Positions 1-12,062 of a DNA stretch of 64,000 nt are shown in pieces. The position numbers were made by a program, and so were the translations under genes. Under the pieces are notes generated by a model. That model was not told the origin of the DNA. It did not search any database and worked only from the letters and a program-made list of their open reading frames with translations. This DNA is from Leptodontidium sp. MPI-SDFR-AT-0119 (lineage: Eukaryota > Ascomycota > Leotiomycetes > Helotiales > Leptodontidiaceae). Each line of letters opens with the position of its first letter. The stretch's first letter is position 1. The stretch spans positions 3,720,001 through 3,784,000 of the forward strand of contig JAHLEZ010000002.1 in NCBI GenBank assembly GCA_020726505.1, read 5' to 3'.

Positions 1-1150
1 ACGCTGAGGATAGATGAAATGAGCTTTCACAGTCTGCAATATGCCAGACAAATCTAGGGACTTCTGTTTGTTTTTACGTCACTAACCATGTAGAATGGGA
101 GGAAGTGCTGATAGCGTTTATGAAGGGAGCGAGATCTATTAAGAAGTGCTTTTCTGTGGGCAAACTGGTGGCGCTGGGGAGATTGTGGTGATGGGATGAG
201 GTCTTTGTAAGATGAGGCATAAGAAAGGAGAGTTCAAAATATAGAATTGATTTGTGAGAGAGGGAACAAGATATGAATTTTATCGGCTCGGTTTCTAAGT
301 AACTGCAAGGAAAGGAAGGGGTGAATATATAGGAAGGGAGTGAGGTTTGACCACACCCAGACCATCGCTACTGCTTCCTATGAAGGAATTCCAACCGAGA
401 TTGTACGCAAGCCTAACGGCCAAAGTCCAAGTGGTCCAGAAGCCGATAGAACATGGAAGTAGGTATAAGGAGGAGCAATGAAATAAATAGCAGGGAAAGG
501 CAGCGCAGATACCGGTACAAAATCCAACCTCTTGATAGGCAAGCTGGGTCTGATGTAGCACATAACCAATTGATATGGATTTGTACTGGTTGCGAGAATA
601 CCTCTGCTGGCAATGCTTTCGATTTCTTACTTGTATCTCATGTCTCAAGGAATTTTCAGGACTTTGAAAACAACCAAAATCCACAGAATGCCCTCTCGAT
701 TCAGATACTCTAGAATAGAATCTAGTTCACACTCAGATATCGCTTTAGTACTAATACTGATTCTTCAAAGTATTCTTTCAAAATTCCATTGCTTTCTCGC
801 AGACTTTTTTGGAGTCGTTATATGTACAGTACACAGCTGAAGGACGAAGGCGATAGAAGAACAGGCGCAAGAAAAAGAGAACGCCTTCCGCGAGAACCCC
901 CCCCCCCCCCCCCCCCCAAAAGGAAAAGAGTATGCAATAAAAGTCTAGCCAGCGATTTTTGAGGTATCCACGTGATAGATCTTTAAGCAGAAATTCCACT
1001 TCTAGACTTTTTGTTTGGCAGCCAAATCCAAGGGAAAGGTTCTTTGCAACCCCTTGCAAGAAAAGCTCCCCAGGATATCCAGCCCTCCCGCAGTATGATG
1101 TTGATGCAATAAAGAAATCTTTTGGAAAAATTTCCTCAAATTGTTGTCTT
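1..1150. other. 3' flank of homocitrate synthase gene, no gene recognised
   Basis: No convincing coding sequence is visible in this left edge. Open frames occur on both strands but none resembles a known protein and they overlap each other. The stretch should include the 3' UTR of the leftward homocitrate synthase gene ending at 1151. A 21-base C run lies at 897-917. Confidence 0.5.
897..917. repeat. poly-C/poly-G homopolymer tract
   Basis: Twenty-one consecutive C residues on the + strand, about 230 bp beyond the stop codon of the leftward homocitrate synthase gene, so probably in its 3' UTR or just downstream. The length is likely to vary between reads. Confidence 0.95.
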
Positions 1151-2885
<1,735 letters not shown>

Positions 2886-4413
2886 GTTGTATGATGTGTA
2901 GATGTGTCGTTCTGTGGTGGGTTGTGTAATTGTGTTGGAGGAGGATAGAAGTGTAGGTCGATTGAGAGGCAGGTGGAAGAATAAATTGACAATTGGAGGG
3001 GAGGGAGGCGGCGGATAGGTATTTGTATTCAGTGTCCGAGAAAAAAAGTATGAGTAAGAAAGTCTGGGTGGTGGTGCTTTGGCTATGACTCTATTTCAAT
3101 TGTGGGGAGGAGGTGAGAGAGGAAAAGCACGAGCAGCAGCAGCAACAATACTGAATGGCATGGGTCCGGAGGTGCAGTGCACTGCAGGCAAGGCTTGCAG
3201 GAGAAAAATTGAGGGGAACCAGGCAAATCTGGCCCCGGTCTCGGCTAAAACTTCATTGGCTGCAGCCAACATGCAATGCACTTTTCTTCTTTTCTTTTAT
3301 TCCACCAGCTATACTACTGTGCGACGGTACGAGAGGCGGTCAAGTTTCGATGGCTGGCAGCACGATGCAAGGGCTTCAAATAGGCATGTTTGCTACTCAG
3401 GTAGGCACTCTCACACCGTCTCTGCTTCTATCCGGCCTTGTGAATGGAAGATGGAAATGGAAGCAGAAATCCCAGCCACGAAGCCGAGGTTGAAGCGACA
3501 CGTGACTTCCCCCCTTCTTCGTTGGTTTGTTGTTTTGAAGTCAGACTTGGATTTGGTTTGCAACTGGTCGAGCTGGTTTTCAGTTCAAGCCATAATCAAG
3601 ACCCAAGTGGCGTCTTGAAGCGTGGCCAATTATCTATCCTCAAGAATTATCCTTACAAGAGCTGGCTTGAAGTGTTGAGAGCTTGCTAGAGTGCTGCTGA
3701 TTGTCGTTTAAGGTCTAGTACTGAACAAAGGACAATCCGCAATTCAAGTTACAATATAATACAAGAGCCAGCTCTGTACATCGTGCCGAAAAAGTATTCA
3801 CCTTTCTTCACAGCATGAAAATGACACATCGGAAAAAGCACGTATCAATCCTTCAAGTCCAACATCATTACCCTTGACACAGCCTCGCTTGTCAACCAAC
3901 ATGAGTTGTTGGTAGAAGTAGAGGAAAGCTTAGAGGCTATTGAATGGGAGCTCTGCTCTAGGAAACACGTAGCTATTTCAGGGTCGTAGCCCACAAATTC
4001 TCTGTTGGATATTGACGCCCAAGACAGGAGTGGGAACATGCCTGACAAAATTGGGGCCTGCGAAGGCTGTTCAGAAATATTCTCAACGCCCGACAGAAGT
4101 AGCGTTCAGCCTTATCACGTTGATAGCCCTCATGGCGAGTCTTACGAGGCCCGCCTCACGAAAAGGAAGATAAAGATTCTGCAATCAGGCTTCAAGAGAA
4201 CGTCAATGGGGCTGTGCCAATGGGTTTGCATCAAATGCAAATACAACTCTTTTGAAGTGCTGTTGGATGACAGCGCACCAACCAAAATTCAAAACTTCAA
4301 AGCAGATAAACCCCAAGTACGCCTAGAATCTCAAATAGCACTAATCATACATGTTCCTGTCTTGTTTCTTATTTCTCATTGCTTCAATATTTACAAAATC
4401 GCACAGTAGAAGT
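2886..4413. other. Intergenic, promoter of homocitrate synthase
   Basis: No supported gene. It holds the upstream region of the leftward homocitrate synthase gene (A/G-rich just before the ATG) and, at its right end, the likely 3' flank of the unknown gene at 4414-5625. Short ORFs around 3079-3690 and 4005-4409 have no homology I recognise, and the latter lacks an ATG. Confidence 0.45.
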
Positions 4414-5625
4414 TTATACAAAGGCGGCAATCGTAGCGTTGGGAACCCCGGAGGATATGTTCCCGTCTGTGCTGTGATGCCTATGTAGGCTGTGCGATTT
4501 GTCTGAAGTGTCAGGTAGTTGCGTATCTCTCTCCAGACTATCGTGATCAATGCCCGATTGACTTGATGAAGTTTTTCTGCCGTCTGGCTTTGCGGGCGAG
4601 GCGCTTTGCACCAGTTTTGATGCCCGACAGCATCCTATCATAAGTATGCCTGGTGGTGTTTTCCTTTAATACGGATTGGACTACTAGACGACATTTAGAC
4701 GAACGTATCTTTACTACATGCATGAGAGCCTTACCAGGTGCCGTTTCTCTTTTCTGGGGAGGTTCTGGGAAATCTGTTGTCACTGGACTGGAATATGGCG
4801 GCAACGATGCTGTTGGTAATGTTGCTGTTTGAATATAGGCCGGTGCCGGATTGGCTTTCTTGGTCAGTAAATTTTGATGCAGTGCGCGCAGGGCAAACTC
4901 ACTCGTCATTTTCGTAGCCGTGGTGACTTTATGTGATTCCGCAAGTTGCACAGTATCAACTTCGCCGTCCTGAATTTGCAAGAGCTCAGTAACAGCAAGC
5001 CGGTTTCTGACGCCCTCCTCAACCTGCCAATCATCCAGGACGCAAATCCTTTTCCCTTCCCATTGGTTTCAAAGTTTTCTTTGAGGGACTCAAAGGCATT
5101 CTCATATCTTTCGACTCCAACAAGAATCTCATACATCTTGAATTTCGCTGGTTGCTTCCCGAATCTTGAACTCAGGCTAACCATTTGCTGCTTCAGTAAT
5201 CCAATCTCAGCTTTCCACCTCGATTGATTTCCTTCATCTTTGAGATACTTGAACGGAGGCATTACTTGCCACTGAGCCACTTCATCCGTGTCCCCACAGA
5301 CGGCACGGTCTAACTCATAGCATGCTTGAAGCACCCTCCAAAGCGAGAATCCCGCAATTGGGTGGGCCAAAAAGAAGTTTCCGAGATCCAGAGTTTCGAG
5401 TAGTTCATCGGAACTGAGCGTCGTGTTGGTACTGGTGACGATCGACTGATGAGCATGGTGCCAGTCACGGATACGCTCTTGCCATTCCTTCGAGTAGATG
5501 TCCAGTGCCTCATCGCTGTACCGAGAGTCGTACCACATGTAAATCGCTTTTTGCTGTGTTTTGGGATCAAACTTGTCCCCATCGTGATCTTTTCGATTGA
5601 CAGCTTCCAGATAGTTAGTCGCCAT
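4414..5625 (-). pseudogene. Unknown protein gene with an apparent frameshift
   Basis: Not recognised. An ATG at 5625 opens a well-behaved frame (MATNYLEAVNRKDHDG) of about 190 residues rich in charged and aromatic residues, e.g. SDEALDIYSKEWQERIRDWH. Near 5063-5075 the protein-like character moves to the -1 frame (NQWEGKRICVLDDWQVEEG), which then runs on for well over 100 residues. The original frame stops at 4906. No GT-AG intron bridges the switch. A possible GTGAGT donor at about 4903 and branch TTACTGAC define an optional 48-nt intron, and another donor (GTAAGG) lies near 4735; depending on splicing the C-terminus ends at 4547 or 4414. It is either a pseudogene or an assembly indel. Function unknown. 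Confidence 0.5.
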
Positions 5626-5909
5626 GTTGGTGAAACCACCTGTTATCGTTCGTGAGTGGCAATAGTGGTAAGACCGGTGGCCTGGTAGACTAGATGGAGA
5701 AGATGAAAGGTCGATGTTATTCTAATTCTCCAAGGGCAAGTGACTGCTCTGAGCACGATGTCCTCAGGGAGTTGGTTGATAAAGGGAGAGGGGCATCTGG
5801 GTCAATTGCCTCACCGAAACGGTGGTTAAAACAGCATTGTAGTGGGTATCGGCTGAGCAAGCCACAAATTGAAGCCACCCCCCGGATCTGGTCAGCTAAA
5901 AAAAAGCAT

Positions 5910-7269
5910 TCATATCTTTGAGACACGGCGCCTAAGAGAATTCGGTAACCTTTTGCAGGGCCCGATACTGTACGATGAAGACCAGTGCGAAAGTGGTAGC
6001 ATGACACTCTCATTTGGAAAGTATATTGCTTCTTCTTTGATTTCGAAGCCCTTCGGACCTTGATGTCTAGGGTTGCTTTTAACCAGGTTAAAACGCGACT
6101 GAGCTCCCCGTGACGCTCTACTGGAACGTCTAACCAGTCTGGTAGGGTCCATTTGTCATAGAGCCTGCCGTGTGTTCGAGGTACGTGGAAGCCGCCGTGG
6201 AGGAAGAAGAAGAAGAGGTTGCACAGGTAGCAAGCACTCTTGCTAGAGCAAATGAATCTCGGCCGCTGATAGCGTGGATGAAGCTCATAAAAGAAGAGGA
6301 GCTGTATCTTAGCGTGAACCCTCTAGGGTGATTCCTGGAGAGAGGCGGGCATCTGAATCTGGAAGGGCTCCACTTGAACGTTCTGAAACACGCGGCACGA
6401 CCTGTCCCTTGCAGCACAAATAAGCTCGAACGTAGCAGAGTAATAGCCGCCCAGCTTGCCAATGGCTTCTGGCAGGTACTGCTTCAAGGACGGTTCTAGC
6501 ATCGAGCCCTGAAGAGCTGCGCTGAGAGTGACCAGGGGGAATTCGTGGGCCTGTTGGACAATCTCTCCAACCACCTCGTGTGCTTCGCCTGTCTCCGCGT
6601 GGAGGTCCGACATGTCTTCTAGCTTGGTAAATAGGGCGTGCAGAGCTTGTGCTCTATCTCTGCCAGCCTTCAAACTGCCCTTTGTCAACCCTGATCTAGC
6701 CTTGACGGACTTGTCGTTGATTGCCTCGTGCAGTTGAGTAATAAGGGCTGGTCTTCCAGCAGCCTTCCAGGTCTCTCTATGCCGTGATCGTAGTCGTGAC
6801 AGGATCCGATGTAGGTCTAGGACAACGACCTGTCGAAAGAGAGCCTCGGTGTCCTCGGCCTTCGAAATCTCTAAAAGGTAAATCAGTCACATTCCGGAAC
6901 TTGGTCGGGATATCGACCTCGCCGCGCAGCTTGCTCCAAGATTTTCGCAAGCGTCACGAACTCTCGCACAACCGCCGAGAGATCCCCGATATTTGATGCT
7001 ATCCGGATCGTGATCCCTTCTCCGTTGCAGTGTTCTTCAACGCAGATAGCCATGACTTTCAGGCTTTCATCCGAAGTGGCTGATAGAAATGCCAGGTTGC
7101 TCGCAATCTCCTTCTCTCGCGAGATGCTCAGATGGTGCGTTTGGTCTACCTCAGGGACGGCAAGGTTCTCGCTTGGCACCTCAGGGAGCTCATCTAGCTT
7201 CCGGAGACGGCTGATCGTTTGCTGCACTTGCAGGCGGGTGATCGTACCTCCCCACATCGCTGCTTCCAT
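5910..7269 (-). pseudogene. Decayed OTT_1508-like deaminase family gene
   Basis: Exon 1 starts at ATG 7269 (MEAAMWGGTITRLQVQQTI) and joins, through an intron with donor GTCGAT and acceptor CTTTTAG (about 6890-6936), to an exon running in frame to QVEPFQIQMPASLQESP, where a TAG at 6323-6325 interrupts. The same frame resumes at once as RVHAKIQLLFFYELHPR and continues through SSKSACYLCNLFF and RTHGRLYDKWTLPDW. That layout matches the fungal OTT_1508-like deaminase family, in which the first motif is HAE and the second a CxxC-type pair. Here HAE reads HAK (6308-6316), losing the proposed catalytic Glu. A second break, a one-base shift near 6035-6060, moves the C-terminal YFPNESVMLPLSHW segment to another frame that stops at 5910. 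Not expected to give an active enzyme. Family assignment is from memory of conserved motifs. Confidence 0.75.
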
Positions 7270-7636
7270 ATCCTCTCTTCTCAGTGACCTGCCTCGTTGC
7301 CAAGCCAGGACATGGTCAGGTCATAGTAGGTATGATGCGGGCGGCTGCGAAAGGCAAGGCAGTTGGAGAGAGGTACGAGGAGGGTCAAGGTGGTCGCAAA
7401 GCGTTGTTGAGGAGAGGGGGATGGAGCCATAGGCGGGTGATGTATAACAAAGGCGTGCTAGGTGCTGCTCGAATCTCAGTAAACTATAGCAAAGATGATA
7501 TCAAGGCTCGGAAGAGGCTGCGAAGTTACCTGACCGATGTATTGCAAGCTTTTGAGTCAAATGCCTATTCCCGACACTGGGCTTGAGAGTCTGGAAATGA
7601 CGAGTTTCAGCTTAGTCATCCAGCCGTCGTCGACTG

Positions 7637-7897
7637 GTGGTTCTAATTAGATTGTCTTTGAATGCTGAGACTCTTGCGATCGAGAAGGTTCTCGAGGTCA
7701 GCCAATTGAATGGCAACGGAGTTGGCTGTTTGGATACGGTTACTGGGGAGGTTGTGAAGAGGGTACGAGCCGAGGGATCGAAGGTTGAAGGGAAGAGGAA
7801 GATTGGGAGTGATGGAAAGGAGAAAGAGAAGAAGAATGTCATCAGCTGCGTGGCTTGGAAGGAGAATGGCATTGTCAATGTATTTGGACCGGCTTGA
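7637..7897 (+). pseudogene. Possible WD-repeat-like gene fragment
   Basis: An 86-codon open stretch without an ATG start. The segments GNGVGCLDTVTGEVVKRV and KNVISCVAWKENG followed by IVNVFG have the spacing and hydrophobic pattern of a WD40 blade (SCVAW, then VxVFG). Lys/Glu-rich linker in between. No neighbouring exons that complete a propeller could be found, so if real it is a gene relic. Low confidence; it could be chance. Confidence 0.25.
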
Positions 7898-7957
7898 GAA
7901 GGCTCACGTTTTCGAAGGCAATATCGGCCTTAATACGAAACTCGGTCAGGACCCGAC

Positions 7958-8260
7958 ATGGACGAAAGCAGGATGATGATGCCAATATCATTCGGTTCCA
8001 GGATCCCAGAATCGATAAGCGATATCAAATCGACAAAGAATCCTCAAGGCAGTGTGACAAGCATAAACTTTATGCCAATGATAGACAATACAACTCACGT
8101 CAAGAACTTATTTTGGCAATCCCATTCTCCAGTGTCGTCAACACCCAATATTCAAGCAAAATTCTTCTCGCTGGAAACACAACACGCCGCCACGTCTCCA
8201 CAATCCAGCTCGCGTAAAGCTGCAAGTCAATCGAATAATGAAGCTATTCCCATTGTATAA
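7958..8260 (+). CDS. Small hypothetical ORF, 100 codons
   Basis: ATG-initiated frame starting MDESRMMMPISFGSRIPE and ending at a TAA at 8258-8260. Ser/Asn-rich C-terminus, no recognisable motif, no signal peptide. It follows the WD-like fragment by about 60 bp in a different frame and may be part of the same relic. Coding status is doubtful. Confidence 0.2.
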   Translation: MDESRMMMPISFGSRIPESISDIKSTKNPQGSVTSINFMPMIDNTTHVKNLFWQSHSPVSSTPNIQAKFFSLETQHAATSPQSSSRKAASQSNNEAIPIV

Positions 8261-8931
8261 GTCAATGCCCGAAGGATTCCTCGATATTTCACAACACGTG
8301 GTTACACACACCTCAACCGTGCATCTTCATGAGGATGTCATTTGAATCACTTACAATCAATTCCTACTTATGGCCAAAAGAAAAAGAAGAAGAAAGGGAA
8401 GAAAAGGGATCTCATCCAACCAGAGAATAGATAAAACGCATTGGATAATGCACCTGCAGCCACGTCACGCGTTCTCCAGGTAAGGCTGTTGCCCTGTTCC
8501 TGGCGTAATCACATGATTAGATGCCTCCGAGTTGCCTCCCAGATGCCTCCCAGGTGCATAAGAACCCCGTTCCTTTTGACCTCGATAGATCTGCACCACA
8601 AACATCTCGACCTAAACTTCGGTACAACTACACTTGATCGCCAGCAACTTCTTTCCCTCTCTGTAAGCGACACCTTTCGGTGTGCGCGAGGCAGGGAGGT
8701 TCAAACTAGACTTGTGTTCGGCGCTTGATTCCTCGTTCTTCAGCCTCGTCACTTCTGCTCTATTTTGAGTAAACCAACGTATTATCTCTAGCTGGTTGCG
8801 GAGACCGGTAAGGTCTCCGCTAGACTGCTATATCGACTCGAGGTGGGGACCATCGATTAGACTATAGCTTTCGCCCAACACCAGCGTAAGTCCACCGTCG
8901 CTTGGTGTAACCTCAGCTAACTGTTAGCTAG

Positions 8932-9675
8932 ACCACCCTCCTCTCTACCTTCTTTCCCGACATTCACCTATCCAGAAGTTCAGGATCATCTCGACAGCCC
9001 GTTCCAATTGGGAGCTTACAATCCTACATTATCCGCTGAATATCCAGAGGACTTCCAAGACTCGCTTGTCAGTAAATCCAACTCCTGTGGAAATACGGCT
9101 TGGGATCAAGAAGAAGAAGAAGAAAGATCTCGCCTGCGCTATATTCAAGAAGAGATAGATCGTTTATCCTCTAGTAGTTCGGACTGTCTTTTCATCCTAG
9201 ACGTCGAATTGCTCGAGGATACACCGCCAAGTGTGATCCGCGCGCCAACTCCAGCAAAATCGACCCCAGACACCAATATTCCCATCCATCTGCCTCCACA
9301 GAATGACGATGTCGGCTCTTCTTCGCCAGAATCTGTAGGAAGATTTCTTTGCAATACCTGCCACAAGCACTATTCCCACGAATACAAACTCAAGTAAGCA
9401 AGACCATCATAACTCCCACATCACCACAACAAAACTAACACAACATCAGCCAACATCGACGGACCCACATCCGAGAATTCAAGTGTCCACACACTAGCTG
9501 CGAGTTCCACGTGAAAGGCTTCGGCACAACAACACACCTCCGAAAACATCTCGACAGCTCGGCCCACAGACAATTGCCAGCGCACGCAATCCCATGCCCG
9601 TATCCCGGTTGCCAGAAAGCATTCTCTAGGAACGACAATCTACTACGACATTTTCGGACCAAGCATAGCTTGTAA
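8932..9675 (+). CDS. C2H2 zinc-finger protein (5' end unresolved)
   Basis: Probable nucleic-acid-binding regulator. The exon from 8932 (after acceptor GCTAG) is open in the frame FTYPEVQDHLDSPFQLGAYN and continues with an acidic run (DQEEEEERSR) to the first finger FLCNTCHKHYSHEYKL. A GTAAGC donor at 9397 and acceptor CATCAG rejoin it to NQHRRTH. Two more fingers follow: CPHTSCEFHVKG...HLRKHLDSSAH and CPYPGCQKAFSRNDNLLRHF...KH. The frame ends KHSL at TAA 9673-9675. No in-frame ATG was found in this exon, nor in the preceding open stretch back to about 8823, so the true start must lie in an upstream exon or the gene is 5'-damaged. The stop overlaps the ATG of the next ORF. Confidence 0.65.
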
Positions 9676-10385
9676 TGGCGTATCAAAATTACTACTCTTG
9701 TCTAGATCCCGAAGAGGAGCTCCAACCTTCGGGATCTGACATGCCTTCTTGGATACCCCAAATATCTCAAAGTTATGTTGAGAACGAAACCTCACCGCGT
9801 TCACCTCTACTCGGCGCATTGAGACCATCATCACCAAGAATCTCAACGCTAGATTGGCCACGCTCAACGCTATCGCACTCAATGCCGTCGTTCATTGATA
9901 GCGCCTTCAGCTTGGCAACACCCTTTTCCTGGCAAAGGCCCACTCACCTCACCTCCTCTCCTCTTCTCCCCACGCCAGCAGCACTCGACAACCCTCGTCG
10001 TTCGTTCACTCGTCGTTCGTTCACTCGTCGTTCGTTCACTCGTCCTTCGTTCACTCGTCCTCGTCCTCTTCGCCCTTCAAGTGGTACTCGACGTAATATC
10101 TATCTCCTACGGCAGCGCTATCTCCACCTACGGCGGCCATATCTCCCACCGTATTATCTTCAACATAAACTCTGCACACTACCTCCTTCTAGGAACTCCC
10201 ACCCAGTAAGTCACCTCTTGTCACTTAGCATCATTCCATGGTATTCTGACATTGCAAAGGAACAACACCCTGAACTTCCACCCCCTTTCCCCTTCCTCCT
10301 TGCTGACAAGTCGCGTGGCTGCGAAGCCTCCCGTGATGGTCCCCGAACGCATCATCCTGCCGCCCTTCGGGGCCTAACGATTTAA
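9675..10385 (+). CDS. Downstream ORF overlapping zinc-finger stop (TAATG)
   Basis: A 236-codon frame whose ATG (9675-9677) shares its A with the zinc-finger stop. The first 100 residues look protein-like and Ser/Pro-rich (MAYQNYYSCLDPEEELQPSG), resembling the disordered tail of a fungal transcription factor. A 15-bp tandem repeat then gives a repeated RRSFT pentapeptide, followed by Arg/Pro-rich low complexity. Most likely it was the C-terminal half of the zinc-finger protein, now out of frame by an indel or joined by splicing that I cannot see. Independent translation is the less usual alternative in a fungus. Confidence 0.4.
   Translation: MAYQNYYSCLDPEEELQPSGSDMPSWIPQISQSYVENETSPRSPLLGALRPSSPRISTLDWPRSTLSHSMPSFIDSAFSLATPFSWQRPTHLTSSPLLPTPAALDNPRRSFTRRSFTRRSFTRPSFTRPRPLRPSSGTRRNIYLLRQRYLHLRRPYLPPYYLQHKLCTLPPSRNSHPVSHLLSLSIIPWYSDIAKEQHPELPPPFPFLLADKSRGCEASRDGPRTHHPAALRGLTI
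9996..10055 (+). repeat. 15-bp tandem repeat, four copies
   Basis: Unit CGTCGTTCGTTCACT repeated at 9996, 10011 and 10026 without change and at 10041 with one substitution. The unit length is a multiple of three, so the surrounding frame keeps open and encodes a repeated five-residue Arg/Ser/Phe/Thr motif. Confidence 0.95.
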
Positions 10386-11084
10386 ATTCCCCACACCAAA
10401 ACGTGTCATGATGTTGCTTGTTTCTCACTCACGTCGGGTTTTATCTTAAAGTGAGACTCGTAAATTTACAAGCAGTCATGGTGGTGTGGGGAGAAAGCCA
10501 CGTCAATTGAGGTGTTGCATATCAATACCTCCAAATCGGCCGGTCTTGGGGCTGGATTAGGAAACGTTGGAGGATTAGTAAGGAGCTGAAAAGGAAGACT
10601 ATATATATATACTCTTTTATCAATTCAATTTTCGAAGTCTTTCGATTCCATACTTTTTTAATTGTCGAACGCGCAACGCGCTGGATTGGCCGAAAGTGCA
10701 CATCATGCCTCAGTATTAGACGGAAGCTGGAATAAAGCTCATACTATGAACAGAGGGTGTTGGTGAGAGAAACGTAGCGGGTGGTATGAAGGCTTTTGTA
10801 GCGTTGAAAGTTGAACGCGGAAGGTAGGTTCGCTCCAAAGCAGCAGTGAGAGGATACGAACAATATAGAATATTCAGACCCCTCCCCCGCCACGAAAAGC
10901 TTGATACCCGCACATAGCTGAGGCTGAGACACATTTCCACTTTCGGGCTGTGGCGGGGGCTGGATTTCTTCCTTGGCAACACAAATATTGGGGGCGCTTC
11001 AGCTCTTCAGCTTTTCAAAGTCTTCCTTCTTTCTCGTTCTCAACATGTCATCCATCAAAATTATGAGTCTTTCTTTCCATAAAA
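10386..11084. other. Intergenic
   Basis: No gene supported. A short TA-repeat lies at about 10599-10612. The right part is the likely promoter of the small secreted protein starting at 11085. Confidence 0.5.
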
Positions 11085-11486
11085 ATGAAAGCCAGTTGTT
11101 TGCGTGGAGTCTACCTCTTCCTAGCAGTTTTGAATATCTGCATAATCGTTCCGGCGGCCACGAGCACCCGATCCCTTTCAAGCTCAACACGCACTCCATC
11201 CTCGAGTAAAAGCTCTTCGACATCTTCTCTCCCTCGCAGCTCTTCGTCATCCAAGAAATCCTCGTCTACCCTAAGCACAGTCTCAAGAAAGTCAACAAGC
11301 AATCTCTCACCATCTACTCTCAGCAAGAAACCCACCTCGACGATTGGGACGTCTAGTAGTAAGACAAGTTCGGTGTCTAAGTCGAGCTCTTCTTCTGCAC
11401 CTTTTAGGTCATGCTTGACACGAGTGAAACTTGAACCTTGGGTCGCGTTGCATAGGGAGAAAAAGGAAAACAAAGGCAGTGGCTAG
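11085..11486 (+). CDS. Small secreted Ser/Thr-rich protein
   Basis: An uninterrupted 133-codon frame from ATG 11085 to a TAG at 11484-11486. The N-terminus is a textbook signal peptide: basic start (MKASCLRG), a hydrophobic core (VYLFLAVLNICIIVPAA) and a small-residue cleavage site near residue 25. The mature part is dominated by Ser, Thr and Lys with repeated SSSTxS and KSSS blocks, typical of O-glycosylated cell-wall or mucin-like secreted proteins. No GPI signal: the last 15 residues are charged, and one Cys is present near the end. Exact function unknown; a wall protein or effector-like secreted protein are both possible. Confidence 0.55.
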   Translation: MKASCLRGVYLFLAVLNICIIVPAATSTRSLSSSTRTPSSSKSSSTSSLPRSSSSSKKSSSTLSTVSRKSTSNLSPSTLSKKPTSTIGTSSSKTSSVSKSSSSSAPFRSCLTRVKLEPWVALHREKKENKGSG

Positions 11487-12062
11487 AGACAAATGTGAGG
11501 CTGCTGATTCATTATGGCAAAAAAGAAGACCGGTCAGCAGTTGGACTTTCTCGAGGCAGCATTCCAGGTCCATTAACGGGGGTACTTGAGCTGTTCGTGG
11601 AGAACACGAGAGGTTAGTTTGATGCTACTATTGCTTGATAGAACTTGAGCGATTGCACGATATCGTGAGTGTCGGGAACATCAGCTAGACTAAGAAGTGC
11701 CTTGAATTTGTGCTTCCTCGAAAATTGGTTGGAGAACTTCCATTGCAAAAGATTGTTAGATGAAAAGGCTCTGAAACCGCCCTGCCAGCGAGGCGAAGTA
11801 TGCATGAAGTCACACAAGCTTGCGACCAGAGATTTACCAGTATTCATTCCGTGGTAAGATCTGATCTCCTTTCGTCACCGTGAACCATGTATTCAACTGA
11901 GTACACTTGAGAGCACGACTATACTTCTCCCGCTGCACATACGAGAGTAAACAGCTTTACACTGTCTCTGCCGCTTGATCAACAATTGGCAAGTAAACTG
12001 GAAACACAAATGCTCTCAAAATAAATCCGTCATTACTACAAAGCCTTCCCTATCGAGACATA
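11487..12062. other. Intergenic
   Basis: No supported gene. It lies between the stop codons of the secreted protein (+) and the HET gene (-). A 62-codon + frame at 11669-11857 has no recognisable features. Confidence 0.5.

Larger units (their letters stand above)
7270..8931. other. Mostly non-coding spacer with weak coding remnants
   Basis: About 1.6 kb between the decayed deaminase (-) and the zinc-finger gene (+). Two weak coding-like pieces are listed separately (7637-7897 and 7958-8260). From about 8440 onward the sequence may be promoter or 5' UTR of the zinc-finger gene. A GTAAGT donor at 8886, a GCTAAC branch and a TAG acceptor ending at 8931 define an intron there. Confidence 0.4.

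Noticed and set aside
295..840. Overlapping ORFs on both strands at the left edge
   Set aside because: They overlap in several frames, contain no motif and have no exon logic; the sequence looks like 3' flank.
4005..4409. 134-codon plus-strand ORF with a few CxxC pairs
   Set aside because: No ATG at the start, the Cys spacing fits no domain I know, and the C-terminus runs into a likely 3' flank.
10716..10982. Minus-strand ORF between the zinc-finger region and the secreted protein
   Set aside because: Two frames overlap here, no motif, no splice context.
11111..11473. 120-codon minus ORF opposite the secreted Ser-rich protein
   Set aside because: An acidic/Leu-rich translation is just the antisense of Ser codons; the sense frame has a signal peptide.
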